Shown here: in pieces, positions 10,921 through 25,300 of the stretch | How positions within the stretch are numbered: the first letter of the stretch is position 1 | How the letters are laid out: every line of letters starts with the position of its first letter | Assembly: GCA_036872755.1 (NCBI GenBank) | Contig: JAVHNS010000011.1 | Location: 1,240,001-1,304,000 of the forward strand | Length of the DNA: 64,000 nucleotides | Source of the DNA: Orbilia blumenaviensis | Taxonomy: Eukaryota > Ascomycota > Orbiliomycetes > Orbiliales > Orbiliaceae | Reading direction: 5' to 3' | Made by a program: the position numbers and the translations under genes | Notes under the pieces: model-generated | Told to the model about the DNA's origin: nothing | What the model saw: the letters and a program-made list of their open reading frames with translations, nothing else | Database searches by the model: none

Positions 10921-13726
10921 TTATTCCTCAGCCTCTGTGGGTGTGGTGATATCCCCAGGCAGTTGCACGGCCTTATCTAGTGAGACTGGAAGCCCACGAT
11001 GGCGTCCCCTGTAGCGTATTGTGTCATTAGCATTTTCTTCAACCACGCTACTATGCAAAATGACCTTATTTTGACTTACCTTAGCATGATGAAACACATC
11101 ACAATTTTTGATAAGGGTTTGAATTCTCCAGCAAACGAGTAATTGACGCCTGGGTAGCCGGTGCTGACACCGACCGTGCCGTATCCGGAAACAGCTAATG
11201 CAATCGCCATGTTAGCATTTGCATCGGAAGCGACAAACGTAAATCCTGACCATACCCTCAAAGCAGACGTTGAAGAAAGAAAATTCTTTAGGTTCCGCCT
11301 CAATTCTTTTAGCCTCTATAAGAACAATGATCCAAATTCCGAGTATAAGAAACCTAGCCGTTAGAGTCATTAAGTCAATATTATCCCAATACACAAAATA
11401 CTGACATGTGCTCCGGTTAGTATACGTACCAAAGGTCGTTAGAAAGCTGGAGCCTCAACTGAGATCCGAAGAAGCTGAGTACTGGTTTAATCTTTTCCTG
11501 GCGGAGTTCATATATAGTGTCATCATCTGCTTTCTCTTCGTCATCACCTTCATATATACCCAAACTTCGATACAAGTACTCGTTACTCCTACGAATGGTT
11601 ATGACGACTGGATATACTCCAATATACATCCTTAATATTTCTTAGCAAGTGCCTTCAACCAACTTTCGGGGTTTTAACGCCGGATTTGACTTACATAATT
11701 ACGTATAGAGCCTGCAGACTGATCCTAGTAGCGGCAATCGGTACAACATAGAAGCCTCCACTTCGGATCGCGAGCGCTTGGAAAAGACCATCAATGATCC
11801 TTGCCGCTAGTGGAAGCCTTTCAATTTCTGGTATTCCGATCTAGCCCGAAAGTCAGCTGATTGGATGCGAAGATTGGTCGGGGATATAAACCTGAGCTCA
11901 CATTGAGGACCTCAAATGCGACCTAATTTTGGATTAGTGACTGCTGTGGAAATAATAATAATTTTGAAATATATCTCGGCCGGACAATTCTTACCCAATC
12001 GGTTCCATTCAAAAAAATCACGGCTGCTAGTAGCCACCAGGTATGTTGGGGAGGGAATCTATGTCCTTGTTAGGCACGACCCTGGCCAGAGAACAAGGGT
12101 TCGATAGTCAACCTACAGGTGAGTAAAGCATCTCCGCGGGTGACGTAGTAGGAATCCTAGTGCGCGTTTTGTCTCATGGAAGTAGCCGTTTTCTGGCAGG
12201 ATTTTGTAAAGCGTCCAGAGTATCAGTCGCAAGAAGATTGGGAAACTATTTTGTATGAGGTGGAGTGGATTAGCCTGATATCTCGGACCCTCCGGAACCG
12301 CTCCCCAAAAATCCTGGGAACGCTTACCAAGTATTGCCCGCTAGAATAAGAAGTGACATTGTCACAATGACAAGGTATGAATCTTGAAAAGCAACCTAAT
12401 GCACGTGCATGTTGGTAAGGCTATGAGGTCGCATGATCAAGGGGAGAAAACAACGACCTTACCATATTAGCATCTAGCAAACTCATTCCAGAGTTGTTAA
12501 ATGCAGATACGGTGTTGAACGCCCCGACCCACCATGGGTTCAACCCATTAGCTCTAGTTACATCTGCCTTGTAGGTTGCAATCCAGGCCCCGAGAGATAT
12601 GCAGGAGAGAAACTGCAGGAGGATGAAGTAGACTGGGACGATCCATGATAGAAGGTAAATAGCTCTGTACTCGAGCCCCCCGAGATTAAACCTTTGTTGC
12701 TGGTCTAGATCGCTTCTGCGGGCCTGTACTACCTGAGTACCATCCGGGCGTGCAGCTGTTGGGCGACGGTCCAACGTCTTCATCCCAAATGAGTGTGAGT
12801 TACTACTGCCGTTTCGATCATCGTGGGCTAGACGAGCAATAGCATCGGGCTCAGCCAGACTCGTTTCCGGGACGGGCTCACAGGGCGACGTTTCTTTTCG
12901 AGGGCCACCTGATCGGGCCCCGTCTGCAGCGATCTGCGCGAATCTTTTCTCGAACGCGAATCGCCGAATATGAACTATAACAATTGAGACGAAGACCTAT
13001 TCCAGAAAAAAAAAAAAAAAACAAGGAAACGGTCAGTCCAAATCCTTTCCAACGCAAAAATGCACGGATGCAATATTTATATGAAGCCCTCGGTCTATGA
13101 TATTGTGGTCTAGTACGTATGCATCGGATGGAATCAAAATGAAGGCTCGCGGAACCTACCGAAGACCCAAGCAGCAACTGTAAAAAGAGGATGAACTGCT
13201 GAAAAGTGTTTAAAGCAGACAGATCCACCTATAAATTACAATCTCCGTTGTTAAATTACGGTCCTATTGTTTTTTAAAAAATCAATCAAGGGTGGGAGCG
13301 GCTGATTGATGACTAACGGTATTCAGCCCAGCAAGTGTCATTGCGCTAACGGAGAGGAACAGTGCATCGACATATCCCAGCTCACCCCGCGGGTTATGGG
13401 CACCCCAAAGAATTCCTGACGCGACAAGCGTTGTAACAATAAAGTAGCCGTAGTGGTACGTCAGAAAACCAACACCTAGTGAGGGCACCCGACGACGCCG
13501 CAGATGCCTGAGAATGGCGGGTCGCTTGAATTTGTATGAGCCTATTCTCCGCGAAATATGAAATCAAGGGAGGCCATTAGCTTATTTTTCTTGTAAGATG
13601 CTTTTGCATCATGCACATGCCTCCTCGAACAGCAGCGAGAATGCAAATGAGTATGCATGCAGAGGGATTTGCACTTGTTACGTCTGGGAAAGGCGGCGAT
13701 TGGGTCGGGGGAAACTCACCCACCAT
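10921..13726 (-). CDS. TRK1: TRK/HKT-type potassium transporter, 13 exons
   Basis: High-affinity K+ uptake protein of the plasma membrane. Exons (5' to 3'): 13720-13726, 13318-13541, 13160-13228, 12463-12996, 12328-12395, 12117-12245, 11995-12058, 11902-11922, 11695-11840, 11430-11630, 11256-11353, 11080-11194 and 10921-11008. They total 1764 nt, 587 residues, with every phase closing. All four TRK pore loops are visible with their filter glycines: MTLAGLNTV, FNNSGMSLLD, AIRSGGFYVV and GYGTVGVSTGYPGVNYS. Between them stand GNTCFPIFLRLI, FFGSQLRLQLSNDLW and the C-terminal MLRGRHRGLPVSLDKAV. The long loop between the first two pores (about 90 residues) is shorter than in yeast TRK1. Twelve introns of 58-178 nt mostly show CTAAC/CTGAC before the acceptor. 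The 7-nt first exon (ATGGTGG) is the weakest call: it is phase-compatible but supported only by a GTGAGT donor. Confidence 0.92.
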
Positions 13727-16700
13727 CCCATATACTGGGGATGCGAGCCGATTACTTCTATTAGATGATACAGGTTGACTCCTATCAAGGATCCCGGGTT
13801 CGAGATCCTCTCCGTACTACCGTTCGGTTGCTAACTTTACACTCCCCACGAGTCAAGGTGGAGGAGCCCAGATATCAACCCACTCTGTGCAGTTTAACAG
13901 AGATGAAATATTTTTGTTGTGCTTACGAGCCTTGCCGTGTTAATATGTCGTGGGTTGACTCGGAGATCCTCGGACTTCAAACAGATTTCTGATCGATGTT
14001 GATTGGGCCTTTAAGGGAATAGGGAGGCTGCCAACGAATTAGAACCCCTCGAAACTTTCTTGCAGGAAGATGTCGTATTAATTGGAAGGCCAGGTCATCT
14101 CAGCATGCAACTTCGTGTTCACGTAGAAAGTACGTTGCAGGTACTTGGGAAATTCTCTGCGAAGAACCTTAGTCGAAGGATGTCAGAAAATGCACAACCA
14201 ACAAGAAATTCTTCCGCAAACCAAAGAGAGGGAAAAATTCAGGGTCTGGTTTTTTGCAGGGCACTGCATGTTGTTTTACTTGACCTAAGTGGAGAGAAAA
14301 AAAAAAAAAAAAAAAAGTCTCACCCTCAGTCACAGCGAGCGACCGGAAGAGCGAAACTTTTCGTGTCATGCATGGCCAATGCTCCGTCTACAAGCGCCCA
14401 AGGCTTTCTGACCATAGACCTCCCCATCGTTCACGTCCGAATATTCTAGCTTAAGGGTTATGGCGAGGTTCGGTTAAGTTATCCGTAGACCGATTTACCG
14501 GCGCATACAGCAGCGCTATTATGCATCCGGACATCACCAGCAATGCCAAATGGCTGCCAGAAGGTTAGAGCTAGCGTCGTCGACAAATGCGAGGTTGAAG
14601 CTTCCCCTGTCCATGCATCCGGTATCCCGAGAATGCATTTCCGTTGGTTGGGATGTGAGACACAAATGCGTTGTGGTTTGGACAAACCCAACATCCTGGT
14701 CTGTGTTGCCATGGGTTGTGTAACGGTCTCGATATGACATTTATTGATTCTATGCTGCACCAAGCTCGAGCGCGAGCGCCGGTGCAGAATTATATTATAT
14801 GAAGGCAGGATACGAACGCTTGGGCCGTTCGTGGGAGTATTCGGTAAAGATGAAGTTAAGATAAAGTCAGGAGGACTACCTAATCCTCGGGAAGCTGTAG
14901 TACCAAGGCTCGACAATGCCCTTCGGTTCCAGGGAGCCCTATCCTCGACAAATATATTAGAAACAACCTGTTTCAGGATTCGAATTTAGATATGCCCGCG
15001 TAGGCTAATCGGTTCCCGCAACAGATCGAGATTTGCCATTTCACGTAATAGTCTCCATAGGTATTTCCGAAGAAAGAGATCTTGATATTTGACGCTGGCA
15101 AGTTTAGCCAGACACTGAGACAGTGTTTCGCAGGATGCTGGTTGGTAATTGTTCCCCCGCATCGCGTTTATGCATTTAACCCCATATGGTCGGATATTGG
15201 ATATATACATACAACGGCTCCGGTCGGGGAATCGTCCCTAAAAGCTTAAAGATTCATTTGTCTTAACTCTCGAAAATTACCAGTGCATCCAAGGGGCCCA
15301 GGACGCATTGTGGGAACAATTCTTAACGTGGTTGCCTACGGTTTGATTCTGCAGAATTCAACCACTTAAGTCCCTATGGCTCGATTCCCGTCGATCTAAG
15401 CTATGGCCATCGCAATTAAGTTTTACCAGGGTGAAGGTACAGTTCCTTGCTTTTCTTGCTTAGACGTTCGTGCCACATGGAATATATTCCCCACGGGACG
15501 GGTCGAGCATCTCATATCTCACATCATAAGGAAATATAGTATGTAATGATAAGCCAATCCCATTATTTCTCGTAGTCATCATCTTTGTCATCGGTTCATC
15601 CTAATTCCATGCGATGGTGCTTACGGCCTCATTCTTCACCGCCAGTTTCTAGTCTGGACCGAGGTTACTTACCATGTTTTTCTACTTTGTCAATTTGCTC
15701 CTCCATTCCTCGCAGAATTGATCTTGCAGTGCATGATGCACGTACAACCCGAAATTACGGGGCGGGCTGCACTATTCATGTAATGACCAAATAATCTTTG
15801 AGGTTTGGAATCTAGTATTAGCGTGCGGTCAACATCGAGCTCTCAAGATCTCTAGCCCTAGGTAGCGTGAGAACAATTAATAAGGCTCGATCGGGCGAAG
15901 CCACAAAGCCATGCTAGATACGCAATACCATGTTGTGTAACGATAGATGAGTGACCATCGCCCTGTGTATTAAATACAGGTCGGTTCGAATGTAGAGCAT
16001 GACATTCAAGTGTTCGTCTCTCCTCTCCGGTTTTCTTTTTTCTCTTTCTGTGACTGGCAAAAAGGGAGCCACCAGACTTTCGCCTACAAGTGCAAGACGA
16101 GGTCCGACAGCCATCTAGATTCCAAACTAAGCTCTCTCGTGTCACAAGATAACCGGTCCCACCGGATATTTTGATGGGAAAACTCTCAGTCTGCCTTATG
16201 CCGTGTTCAACGTGCGATCTGAGTAGTATCAATACCTGATTCTGCGGCCCCATCGGTACCAACTTACACCCTTTCCGTATAAACCCAGCTCACTCTTTTC
16301 CAAACCTTGAATCTGGGCTGGTCGTACAGCATCTCGGCCTTTCCCACATATTTTGCGGGTTCCCTTACGATCTATAATCAAGGACGGACTGATACCAATA
16401 CCAATATTATATAAGGCTAACCATTCCGACAAAGGGATCTTAGACACACCACTATAGCTAGAAACGAACGCCTCTCGAATAAATTTTGTAGAACGTTGAA
16501 CCCGGCATTGCGCCCTTGGCTACCAAAAAACGAACACTATTGAGATATCGATCTGAAACATGCATGGCAATGGGAGCTCCGATATATAAATACATAGCGT
16601 TCCCTTATTATCCGGAAGTTCTTCGTCTCAATACTTGATTTGTGATTTTTTGTTGTCTGGCGTCATGAGTTACCTCGGATACCAGTGCTTGAGCTTGTTC

Positions 16701-18459
16701 ATAAAAGATCTTGAGCTTGAGAGTGAAACCGAGATACAGTGCGGGTCCCACCGGGTCCACAGTGCGACTGCCACATTTTCCCCTGCTACACTTTGAAGTG
16801 GATTATGGTTCGGTCCATTAATTGGCCATAATATCAGCTTGCCTAGCGGTAATACTATCCTACGTAAGACTATTCCTTTATAAAGGCCAGATTTCGATAT
16901 TATTATTATTATTAACAACTGATTTTCTAGGAGACGAATTAGAGGGGGGGAAAGGAAGGGAAAAAAACCAAGCTTATCTTCAAGTCACTAATCGCTAGAA
17001 ATGCTCAAGTAAGGGTACGATTGGCCAGACCAGGATGGTAACGTGACGAGCTTTCTCAAACATATATTTTTGTGGAGTCAACCCGACTATGCCCCGTCGT
17101 GGATAAGCTCATAAATAACCAGAATATAGCCCCCTGGTATATGTTATATGACGTGTAACACGGTCTGGTCTTACAAAAAAATATTCTGCGGAGAGGGGAC
17201 GGAAAGGGGATCGCAAAGGCTATGAATTATTTAGCTAGTGCCCCGATAGTTCAGAATGGCGAGTTGAGAATTCGAAGGGAGAAGGGGCAAAAAAGGAAGG
17301 AAAGAAGGGAGATTCGAAAGAGGAGCGCTTTGAACTTTAACGTTCCCGCTGCCTTTTCTTGGGACGAGGCGAGATGGGTGGCTCTTTTTGGCTTAAACCG
17401 TGGCCTTTGACGCGTGGGATTTAAATTCGTGTGCTTGAAGTGACGATCGTATCAAAGAAGGGGAAAGGGTGAAATTTGTCTGCTCAGATAGTAATGGAGG
17501 AAGGGTGGGGACTTAGAAGGTGATGTTATCAGGGCAGCTGGTCGATAAAGGGTTAGTACAAAAGGCCGAAGCAATGACCGTATTATCGTATCATCAAACT
17601 TTCGGCCGGGCGGTGGATGGTACCAGATTCACGGAGGGTCGCAAATATTGGATAACTGTAAGAGGAATAGGATAAGTGCCCCTTGCGGGACGTATACGAT
17701 TTTTTGTTGCTGTGTAAAAGGCGGATGAATCTAAATACAAAAAAAAAAAAAAAAGGAAAGAAAGATATGAAAATTTTAAAAATTGAAAGGCCAGTTGTGT
17801 GCTATCCACAATCCCCCAAACTCCCAGAATATATAGTCCTCATATACTACTGTTACAAAGTATTATAAGGAGAAGGAAGAAAAGGCGTGTGGGAAATTGA
17901 AAAAAATTTAGGAAGTATGCAAAGTTTCGCCCACCGGCCAGATCCGACAAAGTAGATGAATAGTACTCATGATATAAAAGGGAATACAAAAGGAAACTAG
18001 GAAAAGTAGGGGGAAATAGATTTTTTGGATGACAGTAAAATAGAACAAAATATTCAAACCCGCAGAACGCCCTGTGCAGATGACTTTGGGAAGCTATTAT
18101 CGTAGGAGCAATTAAACCTTAGAAATACCAATGTTGAAGAAATCAAACTCCAGGACGGGCAAAATAGACTTTCAAGGAGATGAGGTACAAATTTAGAAAT
18201 TCAAGAAAAGAAAATCGTTATCAAGGAAATAAAAATAGGGTGTCAATGAATAGGTTTGAGAATAGAAAAGGTAATTGTGCAGGCGACGGGGTACTCGTAA
18301 TATGGGCCATCAGATATTATCAAAAGGAATCCGTAGGAAGAGGGGTATCTTTGCATAAATGGAAGAAGCAGAATATTCCGATCGAAGCCAACAGTGCTTC
18401 GAGTAAGGTGGGAACGCATCAAGGAAAGTAAGAGGGCAAGCCGTGCTTGTAAAGAGCTG
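13727..18459. other. Intergenic, 4.7 kb without a supported gene
   Basis: Many short frames, none recognisable. The stretch 16930-18430 is markedly purine-rich on the + strand. Poly-A runs occur near 14299-14317 and 17740-17755. A sequence resembling a tRNA T-loop near 13797 does not fold as a tRNA. Confidence 0.5.
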
Positions 18460-19990
18460 TCACGGGCGTCGGGCAATCCAAATATGCCTAGAATCAGAGC
18501 TGATTAGTATCACAGAAGGTTTGTCCGCCTGGCTAAAATTATGGGAAACTTACATGTTGTTGTACGCATGAACCTTCTTGCTTAACATTTCCTTTTTGAC
18601 AGGGCCAAGGAAGCCGGTGATTTGTTCTAGATCCCAGCCGTAGATCCTGTTGAACGGTGCTATGCAAAGAGACTCCAGACCTTCCGACATGGCTAGTGTA
18701 TACCAAGAGCCAATTTTCTTAAGGTGTGGATCGCTTGACCACGGACTGTAAGGTACCTGGATGATAACCTCTCGAATATCTGTGAAACCGGCATCCGCGA
18801 GCATCTTTCCAGTCTTATGCTGATACCGGAGTGGTTTGCCGGACCGTTCCGTGGCATCGGCTAGATATTGATACCATTTGACAAGAGGTGACATATTCGG
18901 ATTTGTGGACATAGTTCCATCGTCGCAGCGTGGCTCGTAGTCAATCTCGACTTGTTCGAACCATCCATAACCCGGTTTTAGATGACTATTAGATAACTGT
19001 TAGAATGGATACTCTGGGCCGGTTTGGGGCCATGTATTTTAACATACTTGAAAACATTTCTATATAAACTGGGCCAACTCGAGACACTGCCGACACCATT
19101 TCGCATATGGATGAGGTCGAAAGAATTCTGTCCTAATGTCCAAGTGCTTTCGAAATCGCATATACGAACTTGAAGATTTCGGGGAATCCTGAACGCGTAA
19201 ACCATCACCGGTTAGCCATCGATGCTCACGTATCACTTTATTTTCTAAACGCTCTGGATACTAAAGTCGTACCATTTTGGTTGAATGGGAGACAGATCTG
19301 TTCCAATAACTTCGGCGTCGGGATATTTGCTGTCAAGAATGCGTTGTTAGTCTGAATCCAACGCATACAGTTTCTTTGGGCCAACAGTGCATACTCAGCC
19401 ATATCTATCGACCAGATACCCGTTCCAGTCCCAAGATCTAGTATTCTGGTTTGGCTATATGGGGTAACGGAAATGGGTGCGCGATGTAGTTCATTTCGGC
19501 GAGAGACAAGGTATAATTTGTGTAGAATATCCAATCGATCTTGTTCCTTCTGTAGACGCCAAAAACAATCCTATTGTCAGCCCCGAACGTCTTGAACAAC
19601 GCAGCACGAGAAAGTTCATACCTCATCGTTCGGATACATATACAGCCCAGCCAAGTATCCGTGATATCTGCGATTCAGCTCATACTGAAACGGCTCTGAC
19701 CTAATGACAGGAAGCACCATGTTAGTAAAAATTAACCACCTCGCGACTTTTTTTGATTCTCGGCATCATAGCTAAATTTGCGGGAGCACATACTGATATA
19801 TCGTCATGTTTTCTTGCCGATTGCCGTGTACTCGAGGACCTGAATTCGTATGAGATGGGAACGAAGGCGGAGGCGGAGGAGCAGAGTACCCGCTCGGGGG
19901 AAGCCGTGAGTTCGCCAATGCGGACGCTCCTCGTTGCTCCTGCAGAGAACCGGACGGTTGTCGTTGGGCGTATTGGTAGACTTCTGTCAT
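18460..19990 (-). CDS. LaeA-like SAM-dependent methyltransferase
   Basis: Class I methyltransferase of the LaeA/TAM type, whose best-known members regulate secondary metabolism and development from the nucleus, though most family members have unknown substrates. Exons 19794-19990, 19622-19700, 19395-19549, 19273-19329, 19048-19188, 18554-18985 and 18460-18487 total 1089 nt, 362 residues, with six introns of 62-93 nt. The N-terminus is Pro/Ser-rich and disordered (a PPPPPS stretch), as usual in this family. Then come [20 protein letters not shown] and [16 protein letters not shown]-binding motif I is [18 protein letters not shown], followed by [24 protein letters not shown] and [15 protein letters not shown]. 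The C-terminal segment GWDLEQI...[17 protein letters not shown] is also typical. No biosynthetic genes are adjacent, so a local cluster role is not indicated. Confidence 0.9.
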
Positions 19991-22268
19991 TCAGACCAAT
20001 TCCCCGGAAAAGGGGGACTTAAAAATAAAATATAAAAAATATGATATCGGAATTTTGGTGGGTTTGGTTATCGAATGTCTAACACGGGCAAAAGCAAATT
20101 TGCTCTTGCGGAAAACGCTCCTCCAGGAAATCGATGTTGCGGAAGAATCGTTCTAGTCGGGACAACTAATCGACCAATTTATTGGAAAGCAACTTCAGCA
20201 CAAGCACCAAGCGGGACCGAGGAGAAGGTTCCAGTGACGAATGAGGTAGTGAGTCGGAATCAAACGTTCCAGGGCCAACTGATGCAGAATGATCCGCGCA
20301 CAATGATGAAGTGTATGAAAAGGAAAACCAAGCTTGTCTAGTTGGCACACTACACCATAAGAAGCGGTGCCTCGAAATTTCGTGGTGGATTTCGTGGATG
20401 ATAGCTTGGGGTGTGTGTGAGTTAACTCGAAGTTTAAGAATTTTATCGTTCTACTGAAAACGGTTGCGTGGATATGTTGGACGCCAGATGGGACAAGTAC
20501 AGTTGGACTTGAGAAAACTCGATTGGCAAGCAACGCGGTAAGTTATGGATGTCTACGGAGTACTGTCGATGGTATGAGAGATTAGATTTAGTTTTGAGGA
20601 AAAGTGGAGAAGAGGAGACTGTCTGGTTTTAATTCTAGAGGGAGTGTGAGAGGGAACGAGAGAAGGTGAAAAAGTGTGTCCGAGAAGCTCGCAAAGCGCG
20701 GGAGGGCTGCTTGTTCTTCATATAGTTTGGGATAAGAAACTCTCCCTCCACTAGTTTTTCTTATTCCGATATTCCAAGTTATTTTTTTATTTTATTTTTC
20801 TTTATTTCTTTTGTGCCTACGGCGAACCCGCACGATTGTGAATTAGAACTAAACTAACATGAATCTGTGCGGACTTTCTAGCGGTGGGACCCAAGCGAGG
20901 AGGAAGGGGGGATAGGGAAAAGGGAATGGCTCGCTCAGGCCTTAGTTTTGTCGAGACTAGCCTTGGTTTTGGGACTGGACACAAAAGTGCATGGCTATGG
21001 GAAATAAGCAAAGAGAGGTAACGAAGACCTGTACCATGTACAAGTTGGAGACTGGGGAGCGGCTAACTCGAAAGTGCACTAAGCTACTGTCACTACTGCG
21101 ACGGGAAAAACTTTAATGCTTCTGGGATCCCAAGTGCTGGAGCTGAGTTCAGAGCATGCCGTCCGGTCTTAGTAGAGGACGATACCGTCGATTCTTCAGA
21201 TGTATTGCCTGTAATTTCATGGGGGAAAAGAAATTTCGTAGGCAGGAGGCACAATCACGATAAGTAGTATAGAGTTCCACCCAGTTGGAATATTTGGGAA
21301 CAAGCTCCACTGTTACGTAGAGCTATTTTGGTGCCCTCCCATCCTATCCTGAAGAATTGTTTTTTCCCTCCACTCTGCAGCAGTGTCCCGGGCACAACGG
21401 AGGGGTGTACGGGCCTCGATGCATCAGGATTAAACTGCAGGCAGTATTGCTTTTTTCCGTATGCAAGATTGTTCGCCCCTGGGTCCTGCGAAGAAAATTC
21501 CCGGAAGAAGGTGCGATTTTCAAGGGTATTGGTTGGCCATGTTTCTTGTGGAGGGTTTAGGCCGGCTTGTCGATGGAGATGGAGAAAACAATTGAGATTG
21601 CCCCGAGTATTGGGCATATTGCTGCTGCCAGCTGTTGCCGTGCAAAGCATCGCGGACGTATGTATGTACGTTTATGACTGTAACGAAAGACTTTGTCTGG
21701 CCTCGAGCTCTCTGGATGGGCTCGAGCTAGCTTCCCAAAGGAACTCTCGGCCGTCTGGCCCACTTTGGGCAGCAAAACCATACCATTTCAGTCTTTTTCT
21801 GGTGACCTTTTTTTTCCCCCGTTCTCTTTGGGCCAGCCCAAAGACTCGAAGGGGTGTCAAACTATCAAGCCTGCAAGGTAAGAAAAATATATATCAGAAT
21901 ATCTCCTCGTCTTCCTTTTTCCTCACTTTTTTTTTTTTTTTTTTTTTTTTTTTCTGTGTGTGGAGGGAAAATTAATGTGCTTACTCTCATAATAAAAAAT
22001 AATAATAGTATATTTAATTTTTTATTTATTTTTTTTATTTATTTTCTTCTTCGCGCGATTACACGCCGGACCCAATGCAATCCATCGAAGATTTATGTGG
22101 AGGGCCCATGAAATGTGACGGGGCCAGGGAAAGGCTAGGTCATTAATGGGCTGAGGTGTGCCAGCAATCTTTTTGGTCACCAGCACAGTCCTCGTAATGT
22201 TTCATTCCAACCAAGCGACTGTCGCCTCAACGGCTCACGGGGATGTCATGAATAGCGTCAACCCCCAA

Positions 22269-22307
<39 letters not shown>

Positions 22308-25300
22308 TATTGAGTGGAGCGGGAGCACAGCTTCAATCTTTTCGAAATTACAATGATTGCGATACTCAAATTCAAATGTTGCCGTTAAACGAAGGCTAGG
22401 ATGCACGTATGCGCAGCGAAGAATCGAAACCCGTAACCGTCCCTATCAGCCGTTCTGAACAGTTCGGCATACTTCGTAAAACCATTGAAAGAAAGTGGGT
22501 CCAGTCTATCACCTCAAACTTCAACCGAAAGACCACCTTCAACATCAAACCGGAGGAACTAGAGTGGATACACATACCTTGGACACTTGCAGACAAGGTA
22601 GGGAAAGTAAGCGACCAGACCCTTTTCTGGACCAGCCTGTCTGAATCCTTTGGCCCAAGTAAATGAATTTTCACTCAAGAAAATTAGACCATTATCACCC
22701 ATGGGCCATGGGTTAATTACAATAGGCATCGATATTCTTCGGATTTCTGCTAACAAAGCATCGCATTGTTTTTAAAAATTTGGGATCCAACAGGAACCGG
22801 AACGTGACCGGTTTCTGTCAAACTGGTAAGACCAGCTCTCCCTCTTTCGATTCGCTTCCCCATTAAAAACTCCCCCTCTCGCCATCCTCACATTTCAGGA
22901 AATCGGACCGACTGTTTCTTCTCGCGCGCTTTTTGGCTCGTGCCGTGTTACCCTCTGGAAGTACCCGGTACATGTACCTCTGCACACAGCTGGTTCTAGC
23001 CAAATCCATGCATAGTGTCAGACCCCGACCCAGATTGTCGGGAATGTTGCTTGTTAGCTCTTTTGGGGGCTTGCAAAGGGAGGATCCTCCCGCCAGAAAA
23101 GGTCCCGGTGAGATCTTGGAATGCACCTACCAGTACGGACCCAATCGCGCGGGACCCAACCAGAGACAGAAGGCTTTTCACATATCTGACGGCGCCTCGA
23201 AGTTGTTCGTTTGGAGACCGTTCTCCTCCCGAAATCTTCGTCTGGGGAACTTAGCTTTAGAGGCGACACTGCAGTTGGGATCCCAAATATTACGAGCTCT
23301 GGTTTCTGCTAGTTTAGCTGCTAAGCTGTGGATCTTGAACGAAATCTGGCCGCCGGTCACATGGCCATCCGAAATATGAAATGCCCCTTCCGCTTTTCGT
23401 ACGAACAAGAAAAACCCGCCAGCCTACTTTCTCGGAGTTCCAAGGACAGGAATACGTAATGATGAGGACTTGCGAGATGCTCAGAGCCTCTCCATTGAGC
23501 TTTTTGCGTAGCTTAACCTTGGTAGCAATTGAAACATTTCAGGGCAACCTGAAGGCATGGCAGGGCGAAGAACTCATTGGTGATCACGACTGAATCCAGC
23601 TAGTTGATATCGTGCTGGCCAATAGAAGTTCGGGACGCCAGCCAATAGGCTGGGTTAAGCCATGTGGATGAACCTCACTAGCAGAGTTACAGACTTTAGG
23701 CAGCCATGTTAGATTCGGTCTTTTGTTGATCGGTCTGTGCTGAATCCAGCTGCTTGGGTCCGCTTCTGTCGATTTCGAGACAGTTATTCCTCCAACTAAC
23801 TTATCCTGAAGAGGCTCGATCAAATATTGTGGAGATTGGTCGATTTCCGTGTAGAGCTTTTTCCGGCTAAAACTCGACGCCCAGAGGATTGGGTTCGGTC
23901 TAACGAAACCCTCCTGCTAGTTGGTGCGATACTGTGCGGTATTTTCCTGCGCTAGTCCGGGAATCTACTGGGGGCTAACCTGGGAGCCACTGGGCCCGGC
24001 CACGATAGGGAGGATGACCAACACCAATCCGGGCACAAAATCTGCGCATCGGTTCAATTGGTTACCGCCATGCTGGGTCGTCTGTCCCATCACAAAGGCA
24101 CCCGAGCCGTGAGCATCTCGCCTAAACCAGAGCTTTGGATATGGAGCAGGATACCGATTGCGGAGACCTCGAGTGAGGAAAAATAGGCGTATGCAAGGAG
24201 GCTTTTGGCATTCCTAAAAAGTTGAGGGCGCTGGCTAGACTCTCTGGCTAATATGGCTCGATGCGCCGGCCTTTTCCTATAAGGATTCACTGCTAGTATC
24301 CAGCGCTGCAGCATTGTGGCAAAGATTATAACGGCGGTTGGAGTTGAGCGAGGTTGGTCGAATATTGGCTTGGTCGACATAATAAGACTCCCGATATCAA
24401 TTGTTTAGACTAATCAGGAAGATAGTCCAGTCGGGACATACTGAGATTCCCCCTTTAGCTTACAAATATCCTCTTTAAAGGGGTATCAATATTCCAGGGG
24501 GCTCAAATAAGGAAATCCCTGGATCCTCACAGCGGATATGAGAGAGCAAAAAAAAAAAAAAAAAAAAAAAAAACTATCCATCTAATAATTGAGAACATGC
24601 TGGTATTCATAAGAGATTCTCCTCATCTGCTATTTTGATAGCTTTCTGACATGTCATATTCGAGCGACCTGTAACAGACCATGATACTGACGACAGCATG
24701 GCCCGACGCATCGATTGTCCCCACTTCTATGCATTTATTTCTGGCATTCCAAGCCGGCTAAGCCGGAGTTTCGCATATGCTATGATAGAAGGTTAGGGGT
24801 TTCGTTGATGCTGGTAACCTCACTTCAGCCGTCGTATGTACACCCGCATCGTATGTACGTACCTATCACCACTGAACCACAGGGCTGGTGCGCATCCCGT
24901 GCACGGGGTCCCCACATGGCCCTCCAGCTAGCCCTTTTCTTTTTCCTCCCACGTATCGAGCAAATAAAGTTTTCGACCCAAATAGCGTGGAATGTATCCG
25001 AACCTGATTCTTGGGTAGGAAATGCTGCAGCTGACTTACAGCATCCCGGTTTCCAACTTTTTTCTTTCTGGTTCTCCTGCCTCTTTTCGACGTCGATAAG
25101 CGGCTACCGAACGAGCTCTGGAAAAATAAAACAAAACTGGCCGCTCGGGCTTCTGGCTTGCCTCACTTCGACATAAGCCGACACCACCATCCGGGATATC
25201 CATTTAATGCTTCCTGAAGGAAACGCGAACTCAAAAATTTTTTAAGCACAATAAAACCAAATACTACCCCAAAGATCACACTAGTGAGCATCTAAGCATT

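Noticed and set aside
13785..13815. Sequence GGTTCGAGATCC resembling a tRNA T-loop (B box)
   Set aside because: The bases on either side cannot form the T stem, and no acceptor stem, anticodon arm or A box could be paired around it.
21328..21975. 215-codon + strand frame
   Set aside because: Its end is encoded by a poly-T tract (poly-Phe) and no domain, signal peptide or splice structure supports it.
22130..22304. Possible SINE ending in the 32-nt poly-A run
   Set aside because: No polymerase III A or B box and no flanking duplication was found upstream of the tail.
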